A stretch of 40,702 nucleotides of DNA from an uncultured Bacteroidales bacterium. GTDB taxonomy: Bacteria > Bacteroidota > Bacteroidia > Bacteroidales > Bacteroidaceae. The position numbers were made by a program, and so were the translations under genes. The stretch's first letter is position 1; each line of letters opens with the position of its first letter. The stretch spans positions 1-40,702 of the forward strand of contig CACXEH010000102.1 in the NCBI GenBank assembly GCA_902766625.1, read 5' to 3'. Positions 1 to 8,778 of this stretch are shown one piece after another. Under the pieces are notes generated by a model. The model did not search any database and was not told where the DNA came from. It was given only the letters and a program-made list of their open reading frames with translations.

Positions 1-67
1 ATCGCGATGAAAATTTTCGTGTATCAAGGATAAAAGTTTTCATGTATCGCGATAAAAATTTCAAAGC
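1..67. repeat. Tandem array of ~22-bp units, cut by the window edge
   Basis: Three diverged units can be laid end to end at 1-22, 23-45 and 46-67. Each begins ATCGCGAT or ATCAAGGAT, followed by an A-rich stretch with AAAATTT or AAAGTTTT and, in the first two, a TGT end. Units 1 and 3 share ATCGCGAT; unit 2 is the variant. The array probably continues to the left of the window, so the true copy number is unknown. It lies upstream of the promoter of the first gene. Function is not known; similar short A/T-rich tandem arrays are common between genes in this phylum, so it may be a simple intergenic repeat. Confidence 0.6.
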
Positions 68-96
68 CGCCGAAACATCTTCACAAATAAATTGTA

Positions 97-104
97 TAAT
101 TTTG
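97..104 (+). promoter_or_regulatory. Bacteroidetes -7 element (TAATTTTG) for the cyclodeaminase-family gene
   Basis: TAATTTTG matches the TAnnTTTG -7 consensus of the phylum and lies 40 bp before the ATG at 145. No clear TTTG -33 element is visible at the usual spacing, so the call rests on the -7 motif and its position. Confidence 0.5.
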
Positions 105-144
105 TCATAATATATAAAAACATAACCGCTGAAGTCAAGACAAA

Positions 145-1110
145 ATGAAAATCATATCAGAACAAGCCATCAGGTCACTGAGCATCACGCCAAAGACATG
201 TGTAGACTGGATTTATGAAAGTTTCTCACTCAAACAGAGCGCACAACTCCCCACAAAGATAAGCGTACATCCTGCCGACACCGATTTTATTACTTCCATG
301 CCCTGCCTGCTGCCACCAAAATCAGGCGACAGTACGGTGCAATACTTCGGAGTAAAAGTAGTTCACCGCATCAAAGGTTCTGTGCCCAGTCTGGGCAGCG
401 ACATGCTGCTGTATAATGCCAAAAGCGGCGAGTTGCTGGCATTGCTTGACAGCGACTGGATTACCACGATGCGCACAGGAGCAGTCGCTGCTGTTTCCGC
501 CAAGGCATTACGCAAAAAAAATGCACACGTTTATGGTTTTATCGGTCTCGGCAATACAGCGAGAGCCGCTTTGCTCTGCATACTGGAAGCTGAGCCGGAG
601 CGGCAATTCCATGTCAAGCTGCTCAAGTATAAAAATCAGGCGGAATTATTTGCAGAGCGTTTTGCGGATTATACCAACGTGACGTTTGATATTATTGAGG
701 ACATCAACGAGATAGCCCGGACAGCGGATGTATTTATCAGCTGCATCACCAGTGCGGACGGCCTGCTGGTAGAGGATGAGAAGACATTCCAACCGGGTGT
801 GACCGTGATACCCGTCCATATGCGCGGATTACAGAATTGCGACACGACCTTTGACAGGGTGTTCGGTGATGACACGGACCACATCAAGAATTTCAAATAT
901 TTCCCCCAATACAAAGATTACAATGAAATAGGCGAGGTGCTTGCCGGCAGGGACCCTGGCAGGAAGTCGGAGACACAGCGCATCATTGACTACAATTACG
1001 GATTGGGACTGCATGATGTGCTGTATGCCTCGAAACTGTATGAAATGCTCAAGGACACACCTTGCGCGGAGGTGGACATTATAAAAGAATCTGAAAAATA
1101 TTGGGTTTAA
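145..1110 (+). CDS. Ornithine cyclodeaminase / mu-crystallin family protein
   Basis: A 321-residue cytosolic NAD(P)-dependent enzyme of the ornithine cyclodeaminase/mu-crystallin superfamily. Visible marks are the substrate-binding block around residues 68-113 (GVKVVHR with Lys71, later WITTMRTGA) and a Rossmann dinucleotide motif GFIGLGNTARAA at 131-142. Length is typical of the family. Members include ornithine cyclodeaminase, alanine dehydrogenase, ketimine reductases and SbnB-like enzymes, and the substrate cannot be chosen from sequence alone. No arginine or ornithine catabolic genes and no siderophore genes are next to it, so context does not help. It is probably transcribed alone: its own -7 element lies upstream and the next gene starts 143 bp later behind another promoter-like motif. 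The family call is firm, the reaction is open. Confidence 0.88.
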   Translation: MKIISEQAIRSLSITPKTCVDWIYESFSLKQSAQLPTKISVHPADTDFITSMPCLLPPKSGDSTVQYFGVKVVHRIKGSVPSLGSDMLLYNAKSGELLALLDSDWITTMRTGAVAAVSAKALRKKNAHVYGFIGLGNTARAALLCILEAEPERQFHVKLLKYKNQAELFAERFADYTNVTFDIIEDINEIARTADVFISCITSADGLLVEDEKTFQPGVTVIPVHMRGLQNCDTTFDRVFGDDTDHIKNFKYFPQYKDYNEIGEVLAGRDPGRKSETQRIIDYNYGLGLHDVLYASKLYEMLKDTPCAEVDIIKESEKYWV

Positions 1111-1223
1111 GTGCCTGGCAGCATACATCCATTCACATTACAGTTTTGAAAAACAACACGGCAAATCAATAAGTTAGCAATAAATATTACAGTCAGGAAA
1201 GGGTTTAGTATGCCAATTATTGC

Positions 1224-1231
1224 TATTTTTG
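1224..1231 (+). promoter_or_regulatory. Bacteroidetes -7 element (TATTTTTG)
   Basis: TATTTTTG lies 22 bp before the ATG at 1254 and would drive the secreted protein, DUF4250 and dcp run. A TTTA about 16 bp upstream is a poor -33 candidate. Confidence 0.5.
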
Positions 1232-1253
1232 CATTCAGATTTGGACCTGCAAA

Positions 1254-2186
1254 ATGAAAGTCGTATCTGTTTTACTGCTTGCTCTCTTCACAATCAGCAC
1301 CTTGCTTGAAGCAAAAGAGAACTATCTTGAACTGAAAAACGGAAAAATATGCTTGCGTCAGGACTTGACGCGAGGCGGGGCAATATGTTACATCTCCAAG
1401 ACGGGTGCAGACCGGAACATTGTCAACATCCACGACTTGGGGCGATATATCCAGCAGTCCTATTACGCAGGCAAATCCGTAAACCGGCGCCCAGAGGGTC
1501 AGGCCAAAGTGTGGTCACCCTGGTCGTGGAACCCCATTCAGGTAGGCGACCACAAAGGCAATCCGGCCATCATATTAGACTCCAAGAAGGAAGGAAACAC
1601 GCTGTATGTCAAGTGTATCCCTATGCAATGGGACATGACGGACAAGCCTGCAGAGGCTGTGATGGAGCAATGGACGACGCTGGAGGGAACGGTTATCAAA
1701 GTCAGAAACAGACTGACATGCCAGCGCACCGACACCATTTACGGCGAAGGCACACATAACTCGCAGGAGATACCGGCGGTGTATCCCATCTCTTCGCTTA
1801 ACCGCCTATACGGTTACTTTGGCGACGCGCCGTTTACCAACGAGGAAATAGATACCACAGAGGTACACGAAATCATTGTCGGCGACCCTGACCACTTCTG
1901 GGGAGTCTATAACCATGTCACGGAAAAATGGATGGCATTTGTAGATGACAGCGGCTGGGGTATTGGTGTATACAGTCCGAGCGCAACAGGCTTTCTGGCA
2001 GGCAGAGCAGGCTCAAGCAGACAAGGTGAGTCAGCCGATGCCGAGACATCCTACATTGCACCGACAAGAACACAGGTAATGATGAAAAATTCCGTTGTCG
2101 AATACGAGTATTATCTCATTGTAGACAACATTGACAAAATACGTAAACAAATATATAAAATACACACAAAATCTAAAAAATCATGA
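1254..2186 (+). CDS. Secreted protein of unknown function (probable beta-sandwich fold)
   Basis: A 310-residue protein with a signal peptide (MKVVSVLLLALFTISTLLEA, cleavage near residue 20) and no lipobox cysteine, so it is probably periplasmic. The mature part is rich in Trp, Tyr and Gly and holds phrases such as GGAICYISKTGADRNIVNIHD (start of the mature part), WSPWSWNPIQVGD near 84-96 and later QEIPAVYP. From memory, similar proteins in Bacteroidetes occur near carbohydrate-active or uncharacterised outer-membrane systems, and the alternating pattern suggests a galactose-mutarotase-like or concanavalin-like sandwich; this is inference. No catalytic residues can be assigned. Its stop overlaps the start of the next small gene (ATGA at 2183-2186), which implies translational coupling. 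Confidence 0.75.
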   Translation: MKVVSVLLLALFTISTLLEAKENYLELKNGKICLRQDLTRGGAICYISKTGADRNIVNIHDLGRYIQQSYYAGKSVNRRPEGQAKVWSPWSWNPIQVGDHKGNPAIILDSKKEGNTLYVKCIPMQWDMTDKPAEAVMEQWTTLEGTVIKVRNRLTCQRTDTIYGEGTHNSQEIPAVYPISSLNRLYGYFGDAPFTNEEIDTTEVHEIIVGDPDHFWGVYNHVTEKWMAFVDDSGWGIGVYSPSATGFLAGRAGSSRQGESADAETSYIAPTRTQVMMKNSVVEYEYYLIVDNIDKIRKQIYKIHTKSKKS

Positions 2187-2362
2187 CAGAACTACCTCAA
2201 GACCCTAACATGTTGTTGAGTTTCATCAACCTCAAGCTTCGTGACCAATATGCCACACTGGACGATTTGTGCGACGCATTAGACATAGACAAGAAGAAAC
2301 TATGCACGATTATGGCTTCAGGCGGCTATGTGTACAGCCCAAAGTACAACAAATTCTGGTAA
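2183..2362 (+). CDS. DUF4250 domain small protein (59 aa)
   Basis: This 59-residue reading frame starts MTELPQDPNMLLSFINLKLR and ends YSPKYNKFW. It matches the DUF4250 pattern from memory: a short N-terminal LPxDPxMLLSFxNxKLRD segment, then a predicted helix-turn-helix-like part (TLDDLCDALDIDKKKL) and a terminal Gly-Tyr-x-Tyr. The whole family is about 60 residues, so this is full length. The ATG overlaps the preceding stop by 4 bases, and dcp follows 24 bp after its stop, so the three genes are probably co-transcribed. The small helical domain might bind DNA, as the pattern resembles the start of a winged helix, but no function is established. Confidence 0.85.
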   Translation: MTELPQDPNMLLSFINLKLRDQYATLDDLCDALDIDKKKLCTIMASGGYVYSPKYNKFW

Positions 2363-2386
2363 GAAACACATTTATATAAAGACCAT

Positions 2387-4519
2387 ATGAAAAAACTTCT
2401 TGCATTGCTTATGGCAACATTGGCTTTTACAGCTTGCTCTCAACGAGAAAACCCATTATTGACAGAGTCAACAGCACCTTTCGGCGCGCCAGAATTCTCG
2501 CAGATTAAATCCACTGACTACCTTCCCGCTTTTGAAGAGGCCTTCAAACAGCAGAAGGCTGAATTTGACGAGATTGCCAACAATACAGAGGAGCCGACAT
2601 ACGCCAACGTGATTGACGCATTGGAATCGTCAGGCAAACTACTGAGCAAAGTCTCCGGCATATTCTACAACGTCAACGAAACAGACGCCGACGACATCAT
2701 GCGGGAAACAGAGAAAAAAGTCTCCACTATGGAAACAGATCACAGTGCATACATGACACAGAATGAAAAGCTCTTCCAAAGAGTCAAAGCCCTGTATGAC
2801 AATAAGGCCAATCTGAATCTGACACGCGAGCAAGAAATGGTATTGGACAAATACTATCGTATGTTCGTGCGCGGCGGTGCTCTGCTGGACGATGCCCAGA
2901 AGAAAAAACTCGTAGAACTTAACAAAGAGCTATCGTTAGCAACAATACAGTTTGGCGAAAACTCTCTTGCAGAGACAAATGCCTTCACCTTGCTGATAAC
3001 CGACAAGAAAGACTTGGCAGGACTACCCGACGACGTTATGAGCGCAGCACAGGAGCGCGCTGAGGCCGCAGGCAAAAAAGGATGGCTGTTCACATTGCAG
3101 AAACCATCATGGGAGCCTTTCCTGAAATATGCCGATAACAGGGAACTGCGCAAGCAAATGTATCTGGCATACACACATCGTGGCAACAACAATAACAACA
3201 ACGACAACAAAGCCGTCATCAAGAAAATCCTTGAGTTGCGCTTACAAATAGCCAAACTGTTTGGTTTCAACAATTTTGCCGAATATCAGTTGGAAGACAA
3301 AATGGCAAAGACTCCTGAGGCAGCCTATGATATGCTGATGAAAATATGGAAACCTGCCATAGAACAGGCAAAGAAAGAGCGCGATGACCTGCAGAAACTG
3401 ATGAACGAAAGCGGAGTGGAAGGCAAGCTGGAGGCTTGGGACTGGTGGTATTACGCAGAAAAACTGCGCCAACAGCGATTCGCATTTGACGAGGCTCAAA
3501 TCAAGCCCTATTTCTCATTGGAGAACGTCCGTAAAGGCGTCTTCATGGTAGCCAACAAATTGTACGGCGTGACATTCAAACCGCTGCGCCTGGCAGGCAC
3601 CATTGCCAAAGACAATGAGATGAAGAGCCAAATGCCTGACGTATACCATCCTGAAGTAAGTTGCTTTGAGGTACTTGACAGCGACGGAAAACATCTGGCA
3701 TTATACTACACCGACTACTTCCCGCGTGAAACCAAGCGCGCCGGCGCATGGATGAACAACATATATGAGGCAGGACATGTCGGAACATTAGACCAAGACC
3801 CCATGATTGTCAATGTGTGCAACTTCACGCCACCGACAGGCGACATGCCTTCACTACTGAACATTGACGAGGCACGCACACTGTTCCATGAGTTCGGACA
3901 CGCCACTCACGGATTCCTGACCAAATGCAAATATCCTTCTGTGAGCGGAACGAGCGTTGCACGCGACTTTGTCGAATTACCGTCACAAGTGCTTGAGCAC
4001 TGGGCTGTCGAGCCAGAAGTGATGAAACAATTTGCCTTCCACTATAAGACAGGCGAAGTAATACCCGATTCACTCATCACAAAAATGCAGGCAGCGTCTT
4101 CATTCAACACAGGTTTTGAAACAACAGAATTGGTTGCAGCCTCTTTGCTGGATTTGGAATACCACATGCAGAACAACTACACTAACTTTGAGGCGAACGC
4201 CTTTGAGCAATCTGTCGCAGACAAACTGGGCCTGATACCGGAAATAGCTTTCCGTTACAGAGGAACATACTTCAACCATATCTTCTCCGGCGGCTATGCG
4301 GCAGGATACTACAGTTACCTGTGGGCCGAGGTACTGGATGCTGACGCTTTTGAAGCATATAAGGAGAGTGGCAATGTAATGAATGAGGAAATAGGCCGCA
4401 GGTTCCGTACCAACATTCTTGAGAAAGGCGGCGGCGAAGACCCAATGGAACTCTATCGTGCCTTCAGAGGAGCTGACCCGAACCCGGACGCATTGCTAAA
4501 AGGACGCGGATTGAAATAA
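2387..4519 (+). CDS. dcp: Peptidyl-dipeptidase Dcp, M3 family metallopeptidase, lipoprotein
   Basis: A 710-residue zinc peptidase of family M3 (thimet oligopeptidase / Dcp). The catalytic zinc motif HEFGH lies at residues 501-505 in the context LFHEFGHATHG, with the downstream family block (VELPSQVLEHWA) following. The N-terminus MKKLLALLMATLAFTACSQ is a lipoprotein signal with Cys17 as the lipidation site, so the enzyme is membrane anchored in the envelope, unlike the cytoplasmic E. coli protein. Members remove C-terminal dipeptides from short peptides, fitting an asaccharolytic or peptide-using lifestyle. An intrinsic terminator follows at 4526-4559. An Asn-rich stretch near residues 268-273 is an unremarkable low-complexity loop. 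Confidence 0.95.
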   Translation: MKKLLALLMATLAFTACSQRENPLLTESTAPFGAPEFSQIKSTDYLPAFEEAFKQQKAEFDEIANNTEEPTYANVIDALESSGKLLSKVSGIFYNVNETDADDIMRETEKKVSTMETDHSAYMTQNEKLFQRVKALYDNKANLNLTREQEMVLDKYYRMFVRGGALLDDAQKKKLVELNKELSLATIQFGENSLAETNAFTLLITDKKDLAGLPDDVMSAAQERAEAAGKKGWLFTLQKPSWEPFLKYADNRELRKQMYLAYTHRGNNNNNNDNKAVIKKILELRLQIAKLFGFNNFAEYQLEDKMAKTPEAAYDMLMKIWKPAIEQAKKERDDLQKLMNESGVEGKLEAWDWWYYAEKLRQQRFAFDEAQIKPYFSLENVRKGVFMVANKLYGVTFKPLRLAGTIAKDNEMKSQMPDVYHPEVSCFEVLDSDGKHLALYYTDYFPRETKRAGAWMNNIYEAGHVGTLDQDPMIVNVCNFTPPTGDMPSLLNIDEARTLFHEFGHATHGFLTKCKYPSVSGTSVARDFVELPSQVLEHWAVEPEVMKQFAFHYKTGEVIPDSLITKMQAASSFNTGFETTELVAASLLDLEYHMQNNYTNFEANAFEQSVADKLGLIPEIAFRYRGTYFNHIFSGGYAAGYYSYLWAEVLDADAFEAYKESGNVMNEEIGRRFRTNILEKGGGEDPMELYRAFRGADPNPDALLKGRGLK

Positions 4520-4525
4520 ACACAC

Positions 4526-4559
4526 AAAAAAGGGCTTCACGCATGAAGTCCTTTTTTTG
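4526..4559 (+). terminator. Intrinsic terminator after dcp
   Basis: Stem GGGCTTCA / TGAAGTCC (one G-U pair) with a CGCA loop, flanked by A6 on the left and T7 on the right. It starts 7 bp after the dcp stop. Confidence 0.85.
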
Positions 4560-4614
4560 TTGGCATAACAAATTTATTTGACCCACATATAAAGTGTACT
4601 CAACGTAAATTTAC

Positions 4615-4622
4615 TATCTTTG
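4615..4622 (+). promoter_or_regulatory. Bacteroidetes -7 element (TATCTTTG) for dnaX
   Basis: TATCTTTG lies 21 bp before the dnaX ATG, just after the dcp terminator. No good -33 TTTG is seen at 19-20 bp upstream. Confidence 0.6.
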
Positions 4623-4643
4623 TAAATATATTCTCAGTTAAAG

Positions 4644-6467
4644 ATGGATGACTTTATAGTATCTGCGCGGAAGTACCGCCCTCGTCATTTTGATGACGTG
4701 ATAGGACAACAAGCTATCGCCAACACACTGAAACGGGCGATTGTTAATCACAAGTTAGCGGGAGCATATCTCTTTTGCGGTCCGCGGGGTGTCGGCAAAA
4801 CAACTTGTGCCCGCATTTTTGCAAAGGCAATCAATTGCCTCAACCCAAAAGAAGACGGAGAGGCTTGCAACGAATGTGAAAGCTGCAAATCGTTTGACGA
4901 CGGACGCAGCGTAAATGTTCAGGAACTCAATGCCGCCGCCAACAACTCCGTAGAAGATATTCGTGCTATTATTGACCAAGTGCGCATTCCGCCTCAACTG
5001 GGAAAATATAAGGTAATCATCCTTGACGAGGTACACATGCTCTCGCAAAGCGCCTCTAACGCATTGCTGAAAACACTGGAAGAACCGCCTTCGTATGTGA
5101 TTTTCATTTTGGCTACAACTGAGAAACAAAAGATTATACCAACAATATTGAGCCGCTGCCAGATATTTGACTTCAACCGTATGGAAATAGAAAATATCCT
5201 TACGGAGCTCAAGATGGTGGCAGAGAAAGAAGGTATAGAATATGAAGATGCGGCATTGAATGTCATCGCACAAAAAGCGGACGGCGGCATGCGCGACTCC
5301 CTGTCTATCTTTGACCAGGTGACAAGTTTCTCGGGTGGAAAAATCACACATGAAAGTGTCCTTCGGTGTCTTAATGTCTTGGATTATGATTATTACTTCA
5401 AGATGACAGACTATGTCTTACAACACGATGTCACAAATGTAATGTTGTTGTTTAACGATGTCGTTACCAAAGGTTTTGACGGAGGTGTGTTTATCGCAGG
5501 TCTGGCCTCTCATCTGCGGGATGTGCTGGTCAGCAAACATCAAGAGACGATATCTTTGCTGGACGTTTCCAATGATGTACGCACCCGTTACAGCGAACAG
5601 GCACAAAAGTGTCCGGCATCATTTTTATACAAAGCCATCCGTCTATGTGACCGCTGTGGTAATGAATACAAGTTTTCGTACAACAAACGTCTTTCCGTGG
5701 AAATAACTTTGATAGAAATCACGCAAATAGACGTTGCGGATAATAGCGATGACGACAGCGCGGGGCTTCGCCCTGCAAAGAAGATAAAACCCATATTCAA
5801 AGAGACTAACAAAAACATAAAGACTGTATCCACGCCTTCTGCGCCAAGCCCCGCAACAAAGACGGCTACGCCAGAAGCTCCTGAAAAAACAGCGAAAGCT
5901 AACCCTGTCAAGAAAAGCATTAACGCCGGACAAATAGACCCGTCTTTAATCCTAAAGAAATTAGGGTCAATATCCATCAATGACGCATTGGACAACGCAA
6001 CTAATCAATCTGCGCCACAACCGCCTCAGCCGGAAAAGACTGAAGACATTACCGACACAACCCATACCGATACCCCGACAGAAACCAAAGAAGAAATTGG
6101 AGACACGCCATTTACCGAAGCAGATTTAAACACACAATGGATACTGTTTGCAAGCAATCTTCCCCAAGAGCATAAAGATCTGCAAGGCAGAATGCAAGGT
6201 ATGACACTCAGTTTGGAAAAAGATAATAAAGTTGCAATTAACGTCGGCAGCAAAGATATTATAGAATATATGAAGCCTATTATACCTCAAATTGAGGCAT
6301 ATCTTCAGAAAGCTCTCGGCAACCGCAACATCTCTGTCGGTTTTGCAATGCAGGAAGAGGAGCAACAAAAAGTGTTGTATAATCCGAATAAGCTCTTCAA
6401 GCAGATGCTAAAAGAAAATCCGGCTTTAGAAGCATTAAACAGTCAGTTAGGACTGCGTATAGACTGA
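4644..6467 (+). CDS. dnaX: DNA polymerase III subunit gamma/tau
   Basis: A 607-residue clamp-loader ATPase of the replisome. Residues 1-360 hold the AAA+ module: RKYRP near 9-13, Walker A GPRGVGKTT at 46-54, four zinc-binding cysteines at 65, 75, 78 and 81, Walker B with DEVH, and the sensor ILSRCQ motif. A disordered Pro/Thr/Lys-rich linker (about 370-500) leads to a C-terminal tau-like domain that would touch the polymerase alpha subunit. It has its own promoter and is followed after only 12 bp by a convergent gene. An A6 run in the linker (around 5884-5889) is not in the frame of the E. coli slippery site, so production of a short gamma form cannot be claimed. Confidence 0.97.
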   Translation: MDDFIVSARKYRPRHFDDVIGQQAIANTLKRAIVNHKLAGAYLFCGPRGVGKTTCARIFAKAINCLNPKEDGEACNECESCKSFDDGRSVNVQELNAAANNSVEDIRAIIDQVRIPPQLGKYKVIILDEVHMLSQSASNALLKTLEEPPSYVIFILATTEKQKIIPTILSRCQIFDFNRMEIENILTELKMVAEKEGIEYEDAALNVIAQKADGGMRDSLSIFDQVTSFSGGKITHESVLRCLNVLDYDYYFKMTDYVLQHDVTNVMLLFNDVVTKGFDGGVFIAGLASHLRDVLVSKHQETISLLDVSNDVRTRYSEQAQKCPASFLYKAIRLCDRCGNEYKFSYNKRLSVEITLIEITQIDVADNSDDDSAGLRPAKKIKPIFKETNKNIKTVSTPSAPSPATKTATPEAPEKTAKANPVKKSINAGQIDPSLILKKLGSISINDALDNATNQSAPQPPQPEKTEDITDTTHTDTPTETKEEIGDTPFTEADLNTQWILFASNLPQEHKDLQGRMQGMTLSLEKDNKVAINVGSKDIIEYMKPIIPQIEAYLQKALGNRNISVGFAMQEEEQQKVLYNPNKLFKQMLKENPALEALNSQLGLRID

Positions 6468-6479
6468 CAACAGCATGTG

Positions 6480-7781
6480 CTAATCAAGTCGTGTTGCCTT
6501 GAAGTGCAACACACTCTCTACTGTCATAGCCTCATCCTTTGCTGAAAGAAGATTAATAGTGTAATCCTTTCCGTTAGGCTCTACGTTAAGAATGATGTGA
6601 CAGCCTTCGTATGTTGTTTTAGGAACATTGTTCATCCAATCTTTTCCTTTGTCCACTTCGCGACGCTCACGAGGCATAATTCCCGGACATATTACGCGCT
6701 CACCTGGATAAATGCTCTGATCGGAGAGACGAGCCATAACGGGGTCTACATTGTGAAGTTGATCCCATACACAACTGACATATACCTGTGACCGCAATGC
6801 CGCAACAAGCTTGGTCGGCATAGAGTAATGACCATGATGGTTGAGCTTAGCCACATGTGCATTGCCGCAAACATCAGCCATAAAATCTTCTATCTCCTTT
6901 TTAGTCCCGTCACTTTGTTTAAGTCTGTCGGAGAAATCTCCGGCAGTATAGAAGCGGAAATCGCCATATTGGAAAATCATACCGAGGCTCATACCGTTTT
7001 CGTTGAGCTTCTTAGGATGTTGGCTCGCTATATAATCCTTATAAATGTCAATGATTTTCCCGTCTGGACCGCATACACGACCGTTTGCGCTGATATTCCG
7101 GACAGTAAAATTCTTATATTTGTCAGGATGATGTATCAAAGCTATCTGATTAGTCTCTCCGAGCCGAAACTTTTCAATCTTCATACCTTGTCTCTGCATT
7201 TCAGCATAGAACTTCTTCATATGGGCAACCACTCTTGACCCGTCATCTACAAGAGGTATCGGATCATTGTAGTCAGGCCAGCAACGGTCTATTGCCTTGC
7301 CGAATGTCAGCCATTGGGCTGCCTGTGAAAAGCCGCTAAGATGGTATGGCGTCCCATTACGCTCGGTGACAGAAGCCGAAAATGTCTCACACCCGCCATG
7401 ATCGCTATGGTAATGGGAAAGCATCATATAGTCCACCTTAGTCTTAGAAGGGTTGACTCTCTTTACATAACGACTAATCCACTCGCCAGCATGTAAATCA
7501 GGTGACGGAAGAATCGGTACAGCTTTACTACCTCTGCCTATGGCATTATGATCACCGCAGTCCAACAACATGGTTGTCCCATCCGGGAAAATGTAAAACA
7601 TCGACTCCGACACACCTGTATAGATGAAATGTACTTGGAACTGTCCTTTTTTCCATCCCTTCCATGCTTTTCCTACGTTTTTATCTTGTCTGCCTATGGC
7701 GAAAGCCTTTTCCCAATCACCGAGCCACGCCAAACCCGCCACAGCGGCAGAAGTCTTGATAAAGTCTCTACGATCCATCAT
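6480..7781 (-). CDS. Twin-arginine-signal metallo-beta-lactamase-fold hydrolase
   Basis: A 433-residue protein. Its N-terminus MMDRRDFIKTSAAVAGLAWLG is a Tat-type signal (RRDFIK), implying export of a folded, metal-loaded enzyme. The metallo-beta-lactamase metal motif HYHSDH lies at 123-128, with LLDCGDHN near 72-79 and later histidines in KLNHHGHYS. This resembles the ComEC/Rec2-like branch of the superfamily, where many members act on phosphoesters, but the substrate is unknown. It is the last gene of a long minus-strand run, 34 bp after another Tat-signalled phosphoesterase gene, so the two are probably expressed and exported together. Its 3' end faces dnaX at 12 bp with no visible terminator between. 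Confidence 0.85.
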   Translation of the reverse strand: MMDRRDFIKTSAAVAGLAWLGDWEKAFAIGRQDKNVGKAWKGWKKGQFQVHFIYTGVSESMFYIFPDGTTMLLDCGDHNAIGRGSKAVPILPSPDLHAGEWISRYVKRVNPSKTKVDYMMLSHYHSDHGGCETFSASVTERNGTPYHLSGFSQAAQWLTFGKAIDRCWPDYNDPIPLVDDGSRVVAHMKKFYAEMQRQGMKIEKFRLGETNQIALIHHPDKYKNFTVRNISANGRVCGPDGKIIDIYKDYIASQHPKKLNENGMSLGMIFQYGDFRFYTAGDFSDRLKQSDGTKKEIEDFMADVCGNAHVAKLNHHGHYSMPTKLVAALRSQVYVSCVWDQLHNVDPVMARLSDQSIYPGERVICPGIMPRERREVDKGKDWMNNVPKTTYEGCHIILNVEPNGKDYTINLLSAKDEAMTVESVLHFKATRLD

Positions 7782-7815
7782 GAATTATGTAATTAGTATA
7801 TATTAAATCATTGTA

Positions 7816-8778
7816 CTAAGGTTCATAAACGAAATGATACTTTTGTCCGTTATGGTCAGCTGCGATATAATCCCATAAAGGTTTATGATCAACCGGCTTT
7901 ATCCCAGGATCCTTGGGAGGGAAGAAGAATTCATATTCCTTGAGCTCTGCCTCAGCATGGTCTTCATGCAAGCGCATAACGACATATCCTATGTCGCCCC
8001 AGTTTGATAAAGATGGAACACAAAGCGTCGGAATGATACGTGTATTATGGAATTCGCGACGCACCCAATCGTCAATCCAACGATGCAGATGGCCATAAAT
8101 ATAGCCACAGCAAGGGGAATCCATCAGCATCCTCATCTTCAGGTTCACCGCATCTTTAATCGGATGGTGCAAACACACGAAGAAGGGTTTTTTGTAATTC
8201 TTTACCTCCTCTGTCAACCATTTGGTCTGCGCATCGCTGATGATGCCGGCATCATTCCATTTATGAGTATCCTCCGTCTCGTTTAACGAGTCTAAGATAA
8301 TAAAGTCAGCGTGCGGTGTCTCTACTTTGAAGACCATATTGCCTGGGACGAGTGTCCGTGCAGCATATTGCGGAAACACTTCACTATAATTCTCACGACG
8401 GTCGTGATTACCTAATCCAAGCGTTAAATTGATACCGGCGTCTTCTATACGTTTAATATTCTCTTTCAAGAGCAAATAATTCTCTTTATAGCCGTAAAGA
8501 TGCGCCAGGTCACCCAGTGCTATAATGTTCCGTGGGAGCGGATTCATCTTCAGGATGTCTTCAAACGCACGTCTCTGACGTATTGGTTCGGGACCACTGT
8601 CACGCGTGTGCAAGTCTGAAATAAATACTACCAGATTGTCATCAAACTTTGCTTTCTTTCGGGAAGCAAGACGTGGCATATCCATTTTCATCTCTTGCGG
8701 ATTGGGCGTTGCTGCTTTCAGCATCAATCCTTGCGCACTAAGGGCGAGTATACTGCCCAGAAAATCTCTTCTTTTCAT
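7816..8778 (-). CDS. Twin-arginine-signal calcineurin-like metallophosphoesterase
   Basis: A 320-residue protein with a Tat-like signal MKRRDFLGSILALSAQGLMLKA. All metal-binding blocks of calcineurin-like phosphoesterases are present: DLH at 55-57, GDLAH at 89-93, GNHD at 123-126, HH at 204-205 and GHLH at 229-232. It therefore looks catalytically complete and should hydrolyse a phosphomonoester or diester outside the cytoplasm. The substrate cannot be read from the sequence. Its start overlaps the stop of the upstream epimerase gene by 4 bp (8775-8778), so translation is probably coupled to that sugar-nucleotide gene. Confidence 0.9.
   Translation of the reverse strand: MKRRDFLGSILALSAQGLMLKAATPNPQEMKMDMPRLASRKKAKFDDNLVVFISDLHTRDSGPEPIRQRRAFEDILKMNPLPRNIIALGDLAHLYGYKENYLLLKENIKRIEDAGINLTLGLGNHDRRENYSEVFPQYAARTLVPGNMVFKVETPHADFIILDSLNETEDTHKWNDAGIISDAQTKWLTEEVKNYKKPFFVCLHHPIKDAVNLKMRMLMDSPCCGYIYGHLHRWIDDWVRREFHNTRIIPTLCVPSLSNWGDIGYVVMRLHEDHAEAELKEYEFFFPPKDPGIKPVDHKPLWDYIAADHNGQKYHFVYEP

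Noticed and set aside
829-1128. Long open frames antisense or out of frame to clear genes, such as this one, and 11205-12308 and 14449-15261
   Set aside because: They are shadows of the cyclodeaminase, folD/ffh and fumarase genes and have no family resemblance of their own.
5880-5895. Programmed frameshift site in dnaX
   Set aside because: The A6 run is not in the A-AAA-AAG frame known from E. coli and no following hairpin is seen.
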